Shown here: positions 1 through 10,017 of the stretch, one piece after another
Layout of the letters: the number at the start of each line of letters is the position of its first letter
Numbering within the stretch: position 1 is the stretch's first letter
From: Caprimulgus europaeus
Taxonomy: Eukaryota > Chordata > Aves > Caprimulgiformes > Caprimulgidae
Assembly (NCBI GenBank): GCA_907165065.1
Contig: OU015523.1
Coordinates: forward strand, 22,905,834-22,969,833
Length of the DNA: 64,000 nucleotides
Reading direction: 5' to 3'
Translations under genes and position numbers: made by a program
Notes under the pieces: model-generated
Databases searched by the model: none
Seen by the model: only the letters and a program-made list of their open reading frames with translations
Told to the model about the DNA's origin: nothing

Positions 1-170
1 TCATGATAGTCCCAGGGGCTTGGTCTGATGGTTTCAAACTCAATAGAAAGAAAGAGTTCTAAGATTAAAAATCAGCAATCAGAGAAGTAAATATCTGAAT
101 TATAGAAAACCCCTGAATAGCTGTTCAACATCACTGTTAGGGTTTTAAGGACAAGAAAAGCAGAATTTTT

Positions 171-210
171 TTGTTCCAAATAAATATCTAATTTGTTCCA
201 AATTAGATAT
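171..210. repeat. Direct repeat plus perfect 12-bp inverted repeat
   Basis: TTGTTCCAAAT occurs at 171-181 and again at 193-203. Overlapping the second copy, ATATCTAATTTG (184-195) and its exact reverse complement (199-210) flank a 3-nt loop, TTC. The combination of a direct repeat and a perfect hairpin in 40 bp fits a template-switch event during replication (inference). No transposon ends are visible. Confidence 0.85.
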
Positions 211-3200
211 CATGCCTTTTTTCTTACTGAACTGCATTCACAATGGACAGGTTATTTATCTTTTATTGTTAAGGCAAGAAAATATTCTAATCTTAGATAA
301 TTAAAGGTTATAACTTTGAAAGAAAAAAAATCATGATTATTTGTGACCTCTCCAAAACTCAAAGCTATTCTTCCCTACTAATAATGTAAAGTACTGGAAA
401 TACGGCATAAGGTTAGCTTATTTTATGGTTTTATTCTGAGATAAAATTTGTATTTCTTTATTAAAAGTGCAATTAGATGAAAATTTATATGGAGGAATAG
501 TTCCACATTTGACTTGCCTTTTTCTCCCTTTTTAACATACTTCTCTTATAATAAGCAATGAGCAATTTTAATTACACTAAACAGGCAAAGAATGACACAC
601 CTGTTTTTCTTAAGAACAGACAAGTAGTTGTAAAAAAAATGCGTCATACTCCTGGTTTCCAGCATGCCAAGCCATAGAAGAGGACATCTCTGGAATGGGT
701 AAGAAAGAATAGGAAATTAACAGCACATTCCCTCAGTTGCTGTCTTATATAATTGGACCAATGCAAAAATATTGGGAAATCACTGGAAAAATTATTATTC
801 TAGGTGATTTTCCCATTTGATATTTTATATTTTTCTCCACTGTCTTACCCTTAAGGAAAAAAAACTCAAAACAAAACAGATGCTATATATGTTATTTGCA
901 GAACCATTTAACTGCTTGATACTCTTCAGCCCAGCATGTATGAACAGGAAATAAATATGACCTGTTATGCTTATGTAAAATGGGATTATTTTACACACAA
1001 TCCAGTATTGCACAATTTAATAACTTAGTCTCAACATTAAAAAAAATCCTATCTGGAAATGTAAAAATGATATCTATAGTGCTATCAAGTAACACATGAA
1101 GTATTAGATAGAAAAATAAATGTGCAGATCTTGAAATAGATAAGAACAGACCACATACATGACAAGAACAGAGTATTGGCAAAAAACTACTCTGGCAAAG
1201 TGAGATTTGAATGGAGGACTCCACAATACCCATGACCATTTAAGCCTAATTCCCATGTATCTTTTACAACAATGGAATCTAGAAACTATATCTGGAGCTC
1301 TTATATGTATTTTTTTTTCCCCTAAAGAGGCAGCCTAAAAGCTACTCCTTTGTCAAACAACTGGCAGAATACCAGTCTTCATTGCAAGTCATTTTTTCTC
1401 CAAACATGAAATCCTGTGTTCTAAAAAAAAAACCATCAACCCTGCCACTTCTACTTAACCTCTGTTAGAGATTTCAGCAATTTGACTGTCTGTCTTCTCT
1501 GAAACCTAAAAGCTGTTGTCATAAACTGGAATGGCTGTTGTTTATAGTTGTTGCAGTGGATAAAGGCTAGAGCTAAGAGATAAGGAGAATTTAAAAACCT
1601 CCTTGCTTGCTTTGTGTGTGCTGTATCTAACACAATACTGTAGATGAAGTCTAAGCTTTTGCATGTGGAGTTGTCATTCTGTCAATTTTCATATGTATGT
1701 CTTCATAACATTTAAGAAAGTAATGCTCATTCAAAAAAATCAATTGCAGCTCTTCAAAACTTTGAATATGTTACTATTGACAATATACAATTTTAATTCT
1801 TTTCTGATTTATAGAAGATGATGTTTAAATTATCTAATGTTTTTTTTAAGGAAAGGATTGTAATGAAAAACACAGTGACTTGCTGAAAAGTGCTACAACA
1901 ATAAAGTATTTAAGTGTTTTTAGTGAACTCAAATAAACTGGTTCTAATTACATGCCTTCAGTTTGGATTTCAAATGTGGAAAACCACAGGAAATCAGGAT
2001 CATATTTTGGAATCTGTTTGTCACATTAAAGAACAGAGAGAATAAAAATCTCTCTGAGGTAAATGTAAGCTAGTAAAATATTAAGCAGAGTGAAAAGTAC
2101 AAAACTGTCAGGCAGAGAAGCTCTTCCCTCTCCCCACCTTGAGGTCTGTTTTAAAAAAGCACTATATCAGAAATTATATGCTTAACAGAAATAATTCTAA
2201 ACATTTTAAATTTGTTTTAATCTGATTCCAAGATAAAGGCATGAGGAAGGCAAAATAAAATTTTACTTGAAGTCCTGATTTTAGGAATATCATAGCAAAA
2301 CTTGCTAAAAATTGCACTGAAATATGAGAAAATGCTCAGCACTCTTTTTAGTGCCCAAAGAATGATTTTCTTGTTTCATTTCTCCCTTTTAAAGGGAAAT
2401 CTGCTTTAGTCCTAGCTGCTGAGCCCTTCAAGGGATTGAATGCCCCGCCTTCATCTCTCCAGCCATAGGAGAAGGGGGACATTATACTTATCTTATTCCC
2501 TAGGTGGAATGCCCCAGCTCTCACTTTCTCAACAGCAAACAAAGTGCAAAGCTCTCCCCTGCTACATAGAGTAAGGGATCTTTTTTCCATTTAAGTGAAG
2601 CACCCTGGTCTAATTAGTTGCCTGTCTATCTAGAATCAAGAAGGAAGAAAAGAGTTGAGACAACAATCATTCCTCCTAGTGTGCACTCTTGCTTTCTCTT
2701 TCAATGGGATATATACATACACAGAGTTTTCTTGCACTGCCATGGGAAAACATAGTGCTTTGAAACTCTTCAAATTGAGTGCTCTTCTTTCCACTATGTT
2801 CTCCATACCATGCACCACCATAAAGTGAGGTCCACCACTGTAGACAATCCTAGGGCCATAACAGTACATATTCACAGAATAGAAGTATTTGCCCCACAAT
2901 CTTTTAACTTTCAAAATAAGTGATGGGACCAGATGCTAAAAAGTAAAGCGGTCTGAAATGTTTTGAAAAAAAAAACTTTTCAGGTATTTCTTAGTTTTCA
3001 CATGCCTAGATCTTTCTAATACTGGGAAAAGGGACAAGCCTGTTTTGACACTATTCTGGTCTAATGTAACTACTGAAAAATATTTGTATTCCAATACGAG
3101 ATTAAAGCAATTTCGGTTCCTTAAAACTCCAGATATAGTTCTGATCTAGTCCCCTCAGGAACAGATAGAAGGAAAAAGAGTAATATCTGGTTTTGCTTTT

Positions 3201-5049
3201 AAAGCACATCTTATTTTGAAACAAATAAGTGAGTTCTTGTAACCATTTTAGGGTTAGGAAATAGAGAGAGTTATAGTCTAAGTAAAATCTAAATTAACAG
3301 CTCAGCATTAACATCCATGCTCCCATTTCAGATGTGGTTCTTTACTTTTGCTATTATTTATTCTCTTCGGCTACTTCAAAAGTGGATAGTTGATGAGAGC
3401 AGTATTAATCACTTTTATTTCTTTGAAGCTGCTCACTGGGGAGTAGGAAGTAAGAAAACCTTACTGGGAGTTTTTAAGGGAAATATATCCTCTCTAGTAA
3501 ATGGCTATTTTGTTTTTGCTGTTCCCTCTTCTCCAAACACATTAAAGTTGAGCTCTAAGAAACTTAGTAAAGCACATGCTTATTCTTTAACAAAGAAACA
3601 CCAAATTTATTGCATTAGGGATCAGTGGCAGCTTGCCCTTGATACCATCCTTATATAGGATCCTTGTTAATTTATAAACTCAAAAAAACCTTTGCTTTTA
3701 TTTCCCAGCATATAATATAGCATTTTACTGTATCAATAAATAGGTTTCAGCCCTTTTATGAGAGAGAACATATGCCAAATTATATACATATACGTTATTA
3801 AATCACTATTAAGCATTCAAGAGTTTTTCTTTCATTTTTTAATCAAAAAAGTTACTTAAAACTAAAATAATGTATCGAAGCCATTCTTCTGCTAACATAT
3901 AGATGTTGTGTGCAATTAGCTAATTGCTAAATCTTAACTGTGTTGAAAACTTGCTTTCACTGCTAGTTTAAAGGAACTTTTGGGGGACAAAATACTATAT
4001 AGCAACTTGTCTTTCAACATACCTGTGCTACTATTATAAACATGTTCATTTTGATACAGTTTTTTTTCTCTTGATGGGTCTCAAGAATTCCAATTATGAG
4101 ATGTCATATTAAGATACATAATTCCAATTCTACATATGGTGTTAATTGAAATTAATAAAATGCAGCTGAGTGAAATCACTGGCTAAATATAGGAATCTAT
4201 ATAATTGGAGATACATTAATAAAGATAATTCTAAAATGCACTATGGGAATTCGGAAATTAAATGAATTTGTCTCAAGCACAATAAATAGATGTAAAACTT
4301 CTGGAAGGCAACACATCAAGCTGAACCTGTTTTAGAGTGGGGGGTTTTATGTTTTGTTTTGTTTTTTAAGACATTTAGCTCCCTCAAATGTTAGCATAAA
4401 TATTACTAGTAAATTTTCTCTTTTGGACTACATATAACATTATAGAAATTTAAGTTCTGCATATAGCCACATGTTAAAAAAAACAAACCAAAAACAGCTA
4501 ACCAAAAAGACAAACAAAATCAAACTTCAGCCTGTACTAATACATGCCAGTTTGTTTGTTTGCTTTAATTGTGTTTGTTTGTATTCACTCCCCTTTCAGA
4601 GATGTTGTGCTGGGGGTCCATACAAACCAGGTGGGATGGTTATGCTCGGAATCACTGTTCACATTCACAGGAATTCAATCTTTCCTTAGACTGGAGTAAT
4701 AAACTGAAACAGTTTATTCAAATGAAACAAAGTATTCAGACAAAACAGAAAATACCAAATGACAAAGCATGAACTTGTGATTGTCCACACTCATAGTAGA
4801 GGTGCTGTGTTTATTCAAAACATGTAAGAACAAACCAGAAGACTAGGAGACTGCTGCACTCTAAGTCACAGAGCCAAAAATGCACTTACTTTATTCACAA
4901 GAGACTCTGTTTAAGATACTACCACATTCACAGAGTACTTGATTAAAGCAACATTAAACATATAATTTGGCAATATATATATTTTTAATAACAAAGACAA
5001 ATGTCTATGTGAGAGTATAAAGATTAGAAAACATGAGTGTGTTGTCAGC
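211..5049. other. Unassigned AT-rich DNA, no supported gene
   Basis: I see only AT-rich unique sequence here. The longest open stretches are 113 codons on plus (3317-3658) and 92 codons on minus (2636-2914). Neither resembles a family I know or has exon-like surroundings. The 2340-2590 stretch is somewhat more GC-rich than its surroundings but matches no repeat I recognise. A short G/T tract lies near 4348-4368 and an A/C tract near 4473-4500. Confidence 0.6.
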
Positions 5050-5480
5050 TAGGAAGTGGAGCATCTCCCTTATGAGGAAAGGCTGAGGGAGCTGGGCCTC
5101 TTTAGCTTGGAGAAGAGGAGACTGAGAGGTGACCTTATTAATGTTTATAAATATGTGAAGGGTGAGTGTCAGGAGGATGGAGCCAGGCTCTTCACAGTGA
5201 TGTCCAATGATAGGACAAGGGGCAATGGGTGCAAGCTGGAACACAGGAGGTTCCGCTTAAATTTGAGAAAGAACTTCTTTACAGTAAGGGTGACAGAGCA
5301 CTGGAACAGGCTGCCCAGGGAGGTTGTGGAGTCTCCTTCTCTGGAGACATTCAAGACCCGCCTGGATGCCTTCCTGTGCGAACTCATCTAGGTGTTCCTG
5401 CTCCGGCAGAGGGATTGGACTAGATGATCTTTCGAGGTCCCTTCCAATCCCCTAATATTCTGTGACTCTGTGATTCTGTG
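5050..5480 (+). mobile_element. CR1 LINE, 5'-truncated, 3' end intact
   Basis: This is the last roughly 430 bp of a CR1 non-LTR retrotransposon. It carries the end of ORF2, a short 3' UTR ending in the typical segment 'ggattggactagatgatct', and then repeats of the 8-mer ATTCTRTG (attctgtg, actctgtg, attctgtg) up to 5480. That tail, without poly(A), is diagnostic of CR1. The 5' end is cut near 5050, as is usual for CR1 copies. The reading frame is still mostly intact, so the copy is relatively young. It belongs to the same 3'-end type as the nested copy at 62071-62651. Confidence 0.93.
5056..5391 (+). pseudogene. CR1 ORF2 C-terminal remnant (111 codons)
   Basis: This open frame runs from a chance ATG to the natural ORF2 stop (TAG, 5389-5391). 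It encodes the region downstream of the reverse transcriptase in CR1 ORF2. Recognisable blocks in order are [20 protein letters not shown] (residues about 8-27), [21 protein letters not shown] and [19 protein letters not shown] near the end. The full-length protein is close to 1,000 residues with endonuclease and RT domains, and everything upstream is missing. The frame has no disruption over the retained part. It has no promoter of its own, so it is a dead fragment and not a host gene, although gene predictors often call this segment a protein. Confidence 0.9.
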
Positions 5481-7153
5481 AATATATGCTGACATCTGTT
5501 TTAACTGACATAAGTTTCAATTTTAACTACAGTACCTGTTCGAAGACAGATAAAGGCATAATTCAAAGTGATAGCACTAAACAAACTTTTTAAAAATTAT
5601 TTATGAAGCTTCTTGCATACAGCAAAACGTAATGTGATGTCTAGATCTACATCAGTTTTTTTATAATAATATTGCATCAGTATTACTTAATGAAATTATT
5701 TTAATTTTTGTTTTTATTCTCCTAGTCAAAATAAAACATTTTTAAGATTTTGGGGATGGTGTTTGATAGTGTTTTGAGTTACACAATTTACATCACCAAC
5801 GCTTAGAATCAGTGTGAAATCACTGATTGCTCTTCATTGTGTTGAGGAAAAATTCCATAAGTTGATATTATGACACTGTTTTCTAGTTCTTGTGACACTG
5901 AATGCACAGTGTAGGTGCATCTCTTTGCAGATGATTATTTACCAGCTGCAAAATGATGCTTGCCATCCCTGATCCTGAGTCAATTGTGTTATACATCAGT
6001 TTCTTGAAAAATGCAATACTAGGTATTGATTACCTTATAGCGACAGATCCATGTGCTAGATGAAAACAGTTTGTGGCAAATAAGGAATAGAAAATGTCAA
6101 ATTAGTAGAAAATGTATAAATGCTAATTTTAACAGCCATAGATTGGTTAGAAAAGAATGATGATGATCAATACCTCTCATTAAAAATTTTATTAATGTTG
6201 CTTGTGATTATTTATTTATTTTTTTATTAATCAAGATGCAAACACAGCTTCACATTGGTATAATTAAGGAACAGACTGAATGAACTAGGGCCAAAATGCT
6301 GACTGAAATGATGATTGAAGAATGTAAAAATTTAGCTTTCTTAGAATCTTGAGTTCTTATCACAGACTTTCTATATTGGGCACACATGGCCTGCAAAAAG
6401 GTACAGCTGTTGAGAAGGTTGAAACTTATCTTCAGGGGAAGAGTTTAGCCACAGACATAATTTTACAACCTATTGATCTTGTTAAAAGTATTATGGTTGC
6501 TATTTATTAGAAAAAAAAAATGCAAGAAACAACCATACTTTTCCATATCTGACATTTAAAGGTGAGACAATTTGGTAGATAACTATTCCATCTGTGTTTC
6601 ATAGTTAGTACCAGTTACAATGCAACTTGTAAAACAGGAAAACACATGACATGACTCATCTATCAAAATTTCATTTGTTATCTGAGATCAATGGTGTGCT
6701 TAGTACAGTTAGAATCATAGATAACATCATTTTAATTAAAAATGCTAACAGAGTAATTACTTTTTAAGCACATGACCACATATAAGAAAACTGAATGACA
6801 CTTAAGTTGGGTTTGTAAGAAATGAATTTGCATTAAAAAGTAGCTATTAGCCATTTCAGTGGCAATGTGGGAGATCAAGGCCACGGATCTTTGCTCTTTA
6901 GGTTGGGAAACCTATTTTATGAGAGGTGATATATTTGAGCCTTAAGGCAAATGGAGTCTTAGTGACTTTTCTCATCTCAGTTTCAGTTTAATTAGTATCA
7001 TCACACAGATTAGCATTTGTTCCTTTTTTGGAGTGGCAGAAAAATGGCCCCTTCTAAAATGTAAGAAAAATGATGTGGCTCTGTAACTGAAGCAGGTGGA
7101 CAGTCAAGAGTGAAGGTGAATAGACTGTTTAATTTGATTTTTGTGAGTTGTTG
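5481..7153. other. Unassigned AT-rich DNA
   Basis: I see no gene, no recognisable transposon and no long repeat in this stretch. Only short homopolymer runs occur (for example A at about 6510-6519). Confidence 0.55.

Positions 7154-7190
<37 letters not shown>
7154..7190. repeat. T26 followed directly by A11
   Basis: Twenty-six T (7154-7179) are followed directly by eleven A (7180-7190), giving a self-complementary homopolymer junction. It is not attached to a recognisable retrotransposon. Length is likely polymorphic and may be affected by assembly. Confidence 0.9.
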
Positions 7191-8037
7191 GAATATTAAT
7201 CCGGTTAAAGTTTCAGTATAGTAAGGTTTGAAGGAATAAAAAATGAACAAGAAAGCACATGCAACTCTTCCTCATGTCTCACTACAGCCCTTGTGATTGA
7301 AGCCTTTTTTTTTATTTCAAGTGAGAGTGGGCCTGTTTATTATCCTTAAAAATTACTTTGATTATTTTTTGCTACATCCACAAATAAATTATTAAATTTA
7401 TTCATTTTTTGCTCAACTTGCATCCAAATTTTCAAATCAAGTGTCTAAAGATAAATTCTTATGAGGCTACCAGGATGAAAATGGAATGTTCCTTAAAAAA
7501 AAAAATAGCAACTTCTATTAATTTCTACTTTCAAGAATTATTTTTTAATATAGATCCTCCTAACAATAGTGAGTAGGAGCTGAAAGTGTTTGCTGTCTGC
7601 CCAAAACTGTTTCTACTTGGTAGATTTTCTCAGCAGTGAATTATTTAAAAGTCTGAATTATTCTGAAGAATGTTTTTCAGCATTATTTCTGGGCTCACTG
7701 TGGTTCATATCCACATGTTGCATAATAAGTCCTATCTTGTACCCTTTGGCAATGAGAAATACTGCTGCCTCTGTCGATTTAAAAAAAAAAAAAAAGACAC
7801 ATCTTTTAAAAAGTAGCAAAATATCCAAGTTCTGTGTATGCATGAAGAATACTTTCCTTAAATATTATTTTTGGACATTATTGAGCCTCTGACATGTTAA
7901 GCTCCAACCTTTTTAGCTAATAGACTGTTCTTGGAGAAATAGTGAATGTGGCTGAGGGGAGAATAACTCTATTGGCAAATTTAAATGCCTGCATGTGTTT
8001 CCATATCTTCTTACTACTACATAGGAAAATAAACCAA
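7191..8037. other. Unassigned AT-rich DNA
   Basis: The 100-codon plus-strand open stretch at 7590-7892 contains an A-run translated as a lysine block and has no family resemblance. I see no other feature up to the LTR target site. Confidence 0.55.
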
Positions 8038-8042
8038 CCAAC
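8038..8042. repeat. Left target-site duplication CCAAC
   Basis: CCAAC immediately precedes the LTR's TGTG start and is repeated exactly at 8463-8467 after its ACA end. Local sequence is CCAA-repetitive, so one base of slippage is possible. Confidence 0.8.
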
Positions 8043-8237
8043 TGTGCGAAACTGCACTATAGACTTGTCTCAAAGAGTGTTTGCAGGGATGGTCACAAGA
8101 CCACAGGGTTCTGGAAACCCCGACTGGTGAAAATGCCCTGCCCCATGAAAATGTTCTACCCAGACATGCCCCTGCTCCAAGAGCTATGGGGCACGGAGAG
8201 AGGTGCCGCTGCTATGGAAACGACGGCTCTTGAAGGG

Positions 8238-8246
8238 GTATTTAAG
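8238..8246 (+). promoter_or_regulatory. LTR TATA-like box
   Basis: GTATTTAAG lies at the expected place about two thirds of the way from the LTR start, roughly 113 bp before the AATAAA signal. Transcription would start near 8270 and read rightwards. Confidence 0.6.
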
Positions 8247-8308
8247 GAGGACCTGCACGGGTAAAGGAAGGGAGAGAGGTGGAGAGGATGCCCGCAAGAC
8301 ACTGGCAG

Positions 8309-8348
8309 ACACCACACCACACCACACCACACCACACCGTACCACACC
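8309..8348 (+). repeat. (ACACC)n pentamer repeat inside the LTR
   Basis: About seven copies of ACACC, interrupted once by GT at 8339-8340, lie in the probable R region between TATA and AATAAA. Confidence 0.9.
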
Positions 8349-8358
8349 TTCTTTTCGT

Positions 8359-8364
8359 AATAAA
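8359..8364 (+). terminator. LTR poly(A) signal AATAAA
   Basis: AATAAA is followed by 'ggtgttctgggtctt', a GT-rich downstream element, as expected for 3'-end formation at an R/U5 border. Confidence 0.7.
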
Positions 8365-8462
8365 AGGTGTTCTGGGTCTTAATCTCGCTCTTGGGATCGT
8401 ATTGAAATCTTCCCCAACATCGGCTCGGGACGTTTAAATGATCCTGACATCGAATCAGGACA

Positions 8463-8467
8463 CCAAC
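8463..8467. repeat. Right target-site duplication CCAAC
   Basis: Exact copy of 8038-8042, immediately after the LTR's terminal ACA. Confidence 0.8.
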
Positions 8468-8572
8468 CAAACAAAAACTTACTGCATACGCTTAATTGCA
8501 TAATGCTCCTTAGAATCATTATAAACAAGCTCCAGGAATATATGAATAAGATTATATTATTTTTTTTCTTTT

Positions 8573-8574
<2 letters not shown>

Positions 8575-8603
<29 letters not shown>
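8575..8603. repeat. T29 homopolymer
   Basis: Twenty-nine T in a row, preceded by a further T-rich stretch and followed by 'acttttcccccc'. No retrotransposon is attached on either side. Confidence 0.9.
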
Positions 8604-8609
<6 letters not shown>

Positions 8610-8861
8610 CCCCCCGGAGGGTAACCTGTGACAATTACTACAAGTATTTTAAGCTTCTTGTAAACTTCTTCTCTTTCCTTTTATCTTTTTAGCTTCTTAC
8701 TTTTTGCTCAAATTTGTTTTGCATGTTCTACCAAGAATATCCATAAATGTTTACTATTGTTGAGATTTCTTTCACTATTGTGTAATGATACTCCTAGTGC
8801 CATCCCAGTAGGCCTAGACATTTTTCTCTTACCAACAAATTTACGTTTTGTATATTAGGAA

Positions 8862-9700
8862 AGTTCTGAATACTTCCAAGGATGGAAACTCAACAACCTC
8901 TATAAACAGCAATAAGGTCTCTCTGAAGCCATCTCATCTTAAGGCTGAAGAAACCAAATTCTCTGAGCCTCTCCCCATGCATCATGTGATTCAGTCCCCG
9001 ACCACTGGATTTGTTCCAGTGTGTATATGTCCATCATGTATTGGAGAGCCCAGAAGTGGACACAGTACTACAGACATGGTTTCACAAGGACTGAATAGGA
9101 TGGAAGTATCATTTCCCTGAACCTGCTGACTGCACTCTAGTGTAGTGCTAGTACTAGCTGCACTAGTGCAGCATGCCCTTGTCCTTCCTTACCACAAAAG
9201 CATGCTGCTGAGATGTTCAGCTTGACCACTAGGACACCAGGTGTTCTGCAAAGCTTCCAGCCATCCAGATAACATTCAGCCTGTATGGTTGCATGGGATT
9301 ATTGCATTACACATGTGGAATTTAACATTGCCTTATTTTGTTGAACTTCATGGGGTTCCTGTCAACCCAATTCTTCAGTCTGTCAAGGTTCCAAAGTATA
9401 ACAGCCCAGCACTTATACACTCCACTTTAGTACTGTCAGCTAGAGAATGTGCACTGGAAATCTCCAGCAACTGGCTGCCAGTGGGATTTTTTTACTGCTG
9501 ATTGTACATCTTTGAGTCTGACAGTACACAGTTCATATGTGTCCATTTGGATTATAGTGGTACTATAGGAGCCAGCACTAAGGTCTTGCTTTTGTAAACA
9601 ATATTCGCTCTTCTCTGTCTTCCTATATGGAGTCATTAATCTCATCATAGAAAACCATCAGACTGGTAAGACACGTGTTGCACCTTAAGCTGGATGGTTT
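8862..9700 (-). mobile_element. Older CR1 LINE fragment (ORF2 RT to C-terminus)
   Basis: On the minus strand this matches CR1 ORF2 running from the reverse transcriptase (right) to near the 3' end (left). Landmarks in plus-strand reading are 'cttccaaggatggaaact' (8875-8892), 'aataaggtctctctgaagcc' (about 8911-8930), 'aagtggacacagtactacag' (about 9053-9072) and 'tcatagaaaaccatcagact' (about 9645-9664). The last encodes the RT block TSLMVFYDE on the minus strand. Many substitutions and at least one deletion (near 8905) mark it as older than the 5-kb copy. The 3' tail repeat is missing. The right end becomes unclear just before the LTR at 9746. It is a pseudogene fragment. Confidence 0.75.
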
Positions 9701-9799
9701 GTTGTGTTGTGGTTGTTTTTTTTTTTTCTTTAGTGCAAGTGTTGCTGTTGCGTCCAGAGTCAAACACGTATTCTCATAGAGATAGAGTGAATGCTCCGT

Positions 9800-9806
9800 C
9801 TTTATT
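9800..9806 (-). terminator. LTR poly(A) signal AATAAAG
   Basis: Plus-strand CTTTATT is AATAAAG on the element's strand, about 11 bp downstream of the TATA box. Confidence 0.7.
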
Positions 9807-9817
9807 TGGTACAGGTT

Positions 9818-9827
9818 CCTTTTATAC
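9818..9827 (-). promoter_or_regulatory. LTR TATA box
   Basis: The minus strand reads GTATAAAAGG, a near-consensus TATA box. Transcription would proceed leftwards. Confidence 0.75.
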
Positions 9828-9864
9828 ACTTTGCCACACAACATGTGATGCGTGCCAGCAATTA

Positions 9865-9982
9865 ATTGGTTAAGACCCCATCCACGTGACACAGCCAATG
9901 AGGTTCATACACAGCACAAAAGTCTAGGTCCTCATTGGTTAGTGATTACATATTGTGAAGCTCAACTCCTTATTGGTTAGTG
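9865..9982 (-). promoter_or_regulatory. LTR enhancer: CCAAT boxes and duplicated unit
   Basis: CCAAT occurs on the LTR's sense (minus) strand at 9865-9869, 9934-9938 and 9972-9976, and once in the opposite orientation at 9895-9899. The two distal boxes lie in a direct repeat, CTYATTGGTTAGTGAT in plus reading, at about 9931-9945 and 9969-9983, spaced 38 bp apart. Such duplicated enhancer units are typical of active retroviral U3 regions (established). An NF-Y-type binder is the likely reader (inference). Confidence 0.7.
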
Positions 9983-10017
9983 ATCAAAAGTTACCCACGC
10001 CTTAGTTTCCTACAACA

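Larger units (their letters stand above)
8043..8462 (+). mobile_element. Solo LTR of an endogenous retrovirus, 420 bp
   Basis: The element begins TGTGCG and ends GGACA (TGT...ACA), and is flanked by CCAAC on both sides. Inside, in plus orientation, are a TATA-like box (gtatttaag, 8238-8246), a pentamer repeat (8309-8348) and a poly(A) signal AATAAA (8359-8364) followed by a GT-rich stretch. The order U3-TATA-R-AATAAA-U5 is that of a retroviral LTR. It is clearly richer in G, C and CpG than its AT-rich flanks. With a single LTR and no internal sequence, it is the product of LTR-LTR recombination. A 5-bp duplication suggests an ERVL- or ERV1-type integrase rather than the 6 bp usual for beta/alpha-like ERVs. 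I cannot name the family. Confidence 0.85.
9746..10017 (-). mobile_element. Compact ERV LTR, minus strand, about 272 bp
   Basis: Read on the minus strand the element starts TGTTGTAGG (10017 leftwards) and ends GACGCAACA (9746), so it has TGTTG...CAACA termini. Promoter parts lie in order on the minus strand: CCAAT boxes, an E-box CACGTG (9883-9888), TATAAAA (9818-9827) and AATAAAG (9800-9806). The short spacing of TATA and AATAAA, with about 50 bp left after AATAAA, resembles alpharetrovirus-like LTRs, where the poly(A) signal lies upstream of a very short R. No primer-binding site or internal region follows, so it is a solo LTR or fragment. The flanking hexamers TGTTGC (9740-9745) and TGTTTA (10018-10023) agree at only 4 of 6 positions, so I do not claim a target-site duplication. 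Confidence 0.8.

Noticed and set aside
2636-2914. 92-codon minus-strand open frame in a less AT-rich patch
   Set aside because: No recognisable family and no exon borders. A conserved exon cannot be excluded, but nothing in the sequence supports it.
3317-3658. 113-codon plus-strand open frame
   Set aside because: No domain, no homology that I can recall and no splice context. A frame of this length can occur by chance in 64 kb.
8156-8470. 104-codon minus-strand open frame
   Set aside because: It crosses the solo LTR antisense and includes the ACACC microsatellite; no protein family.
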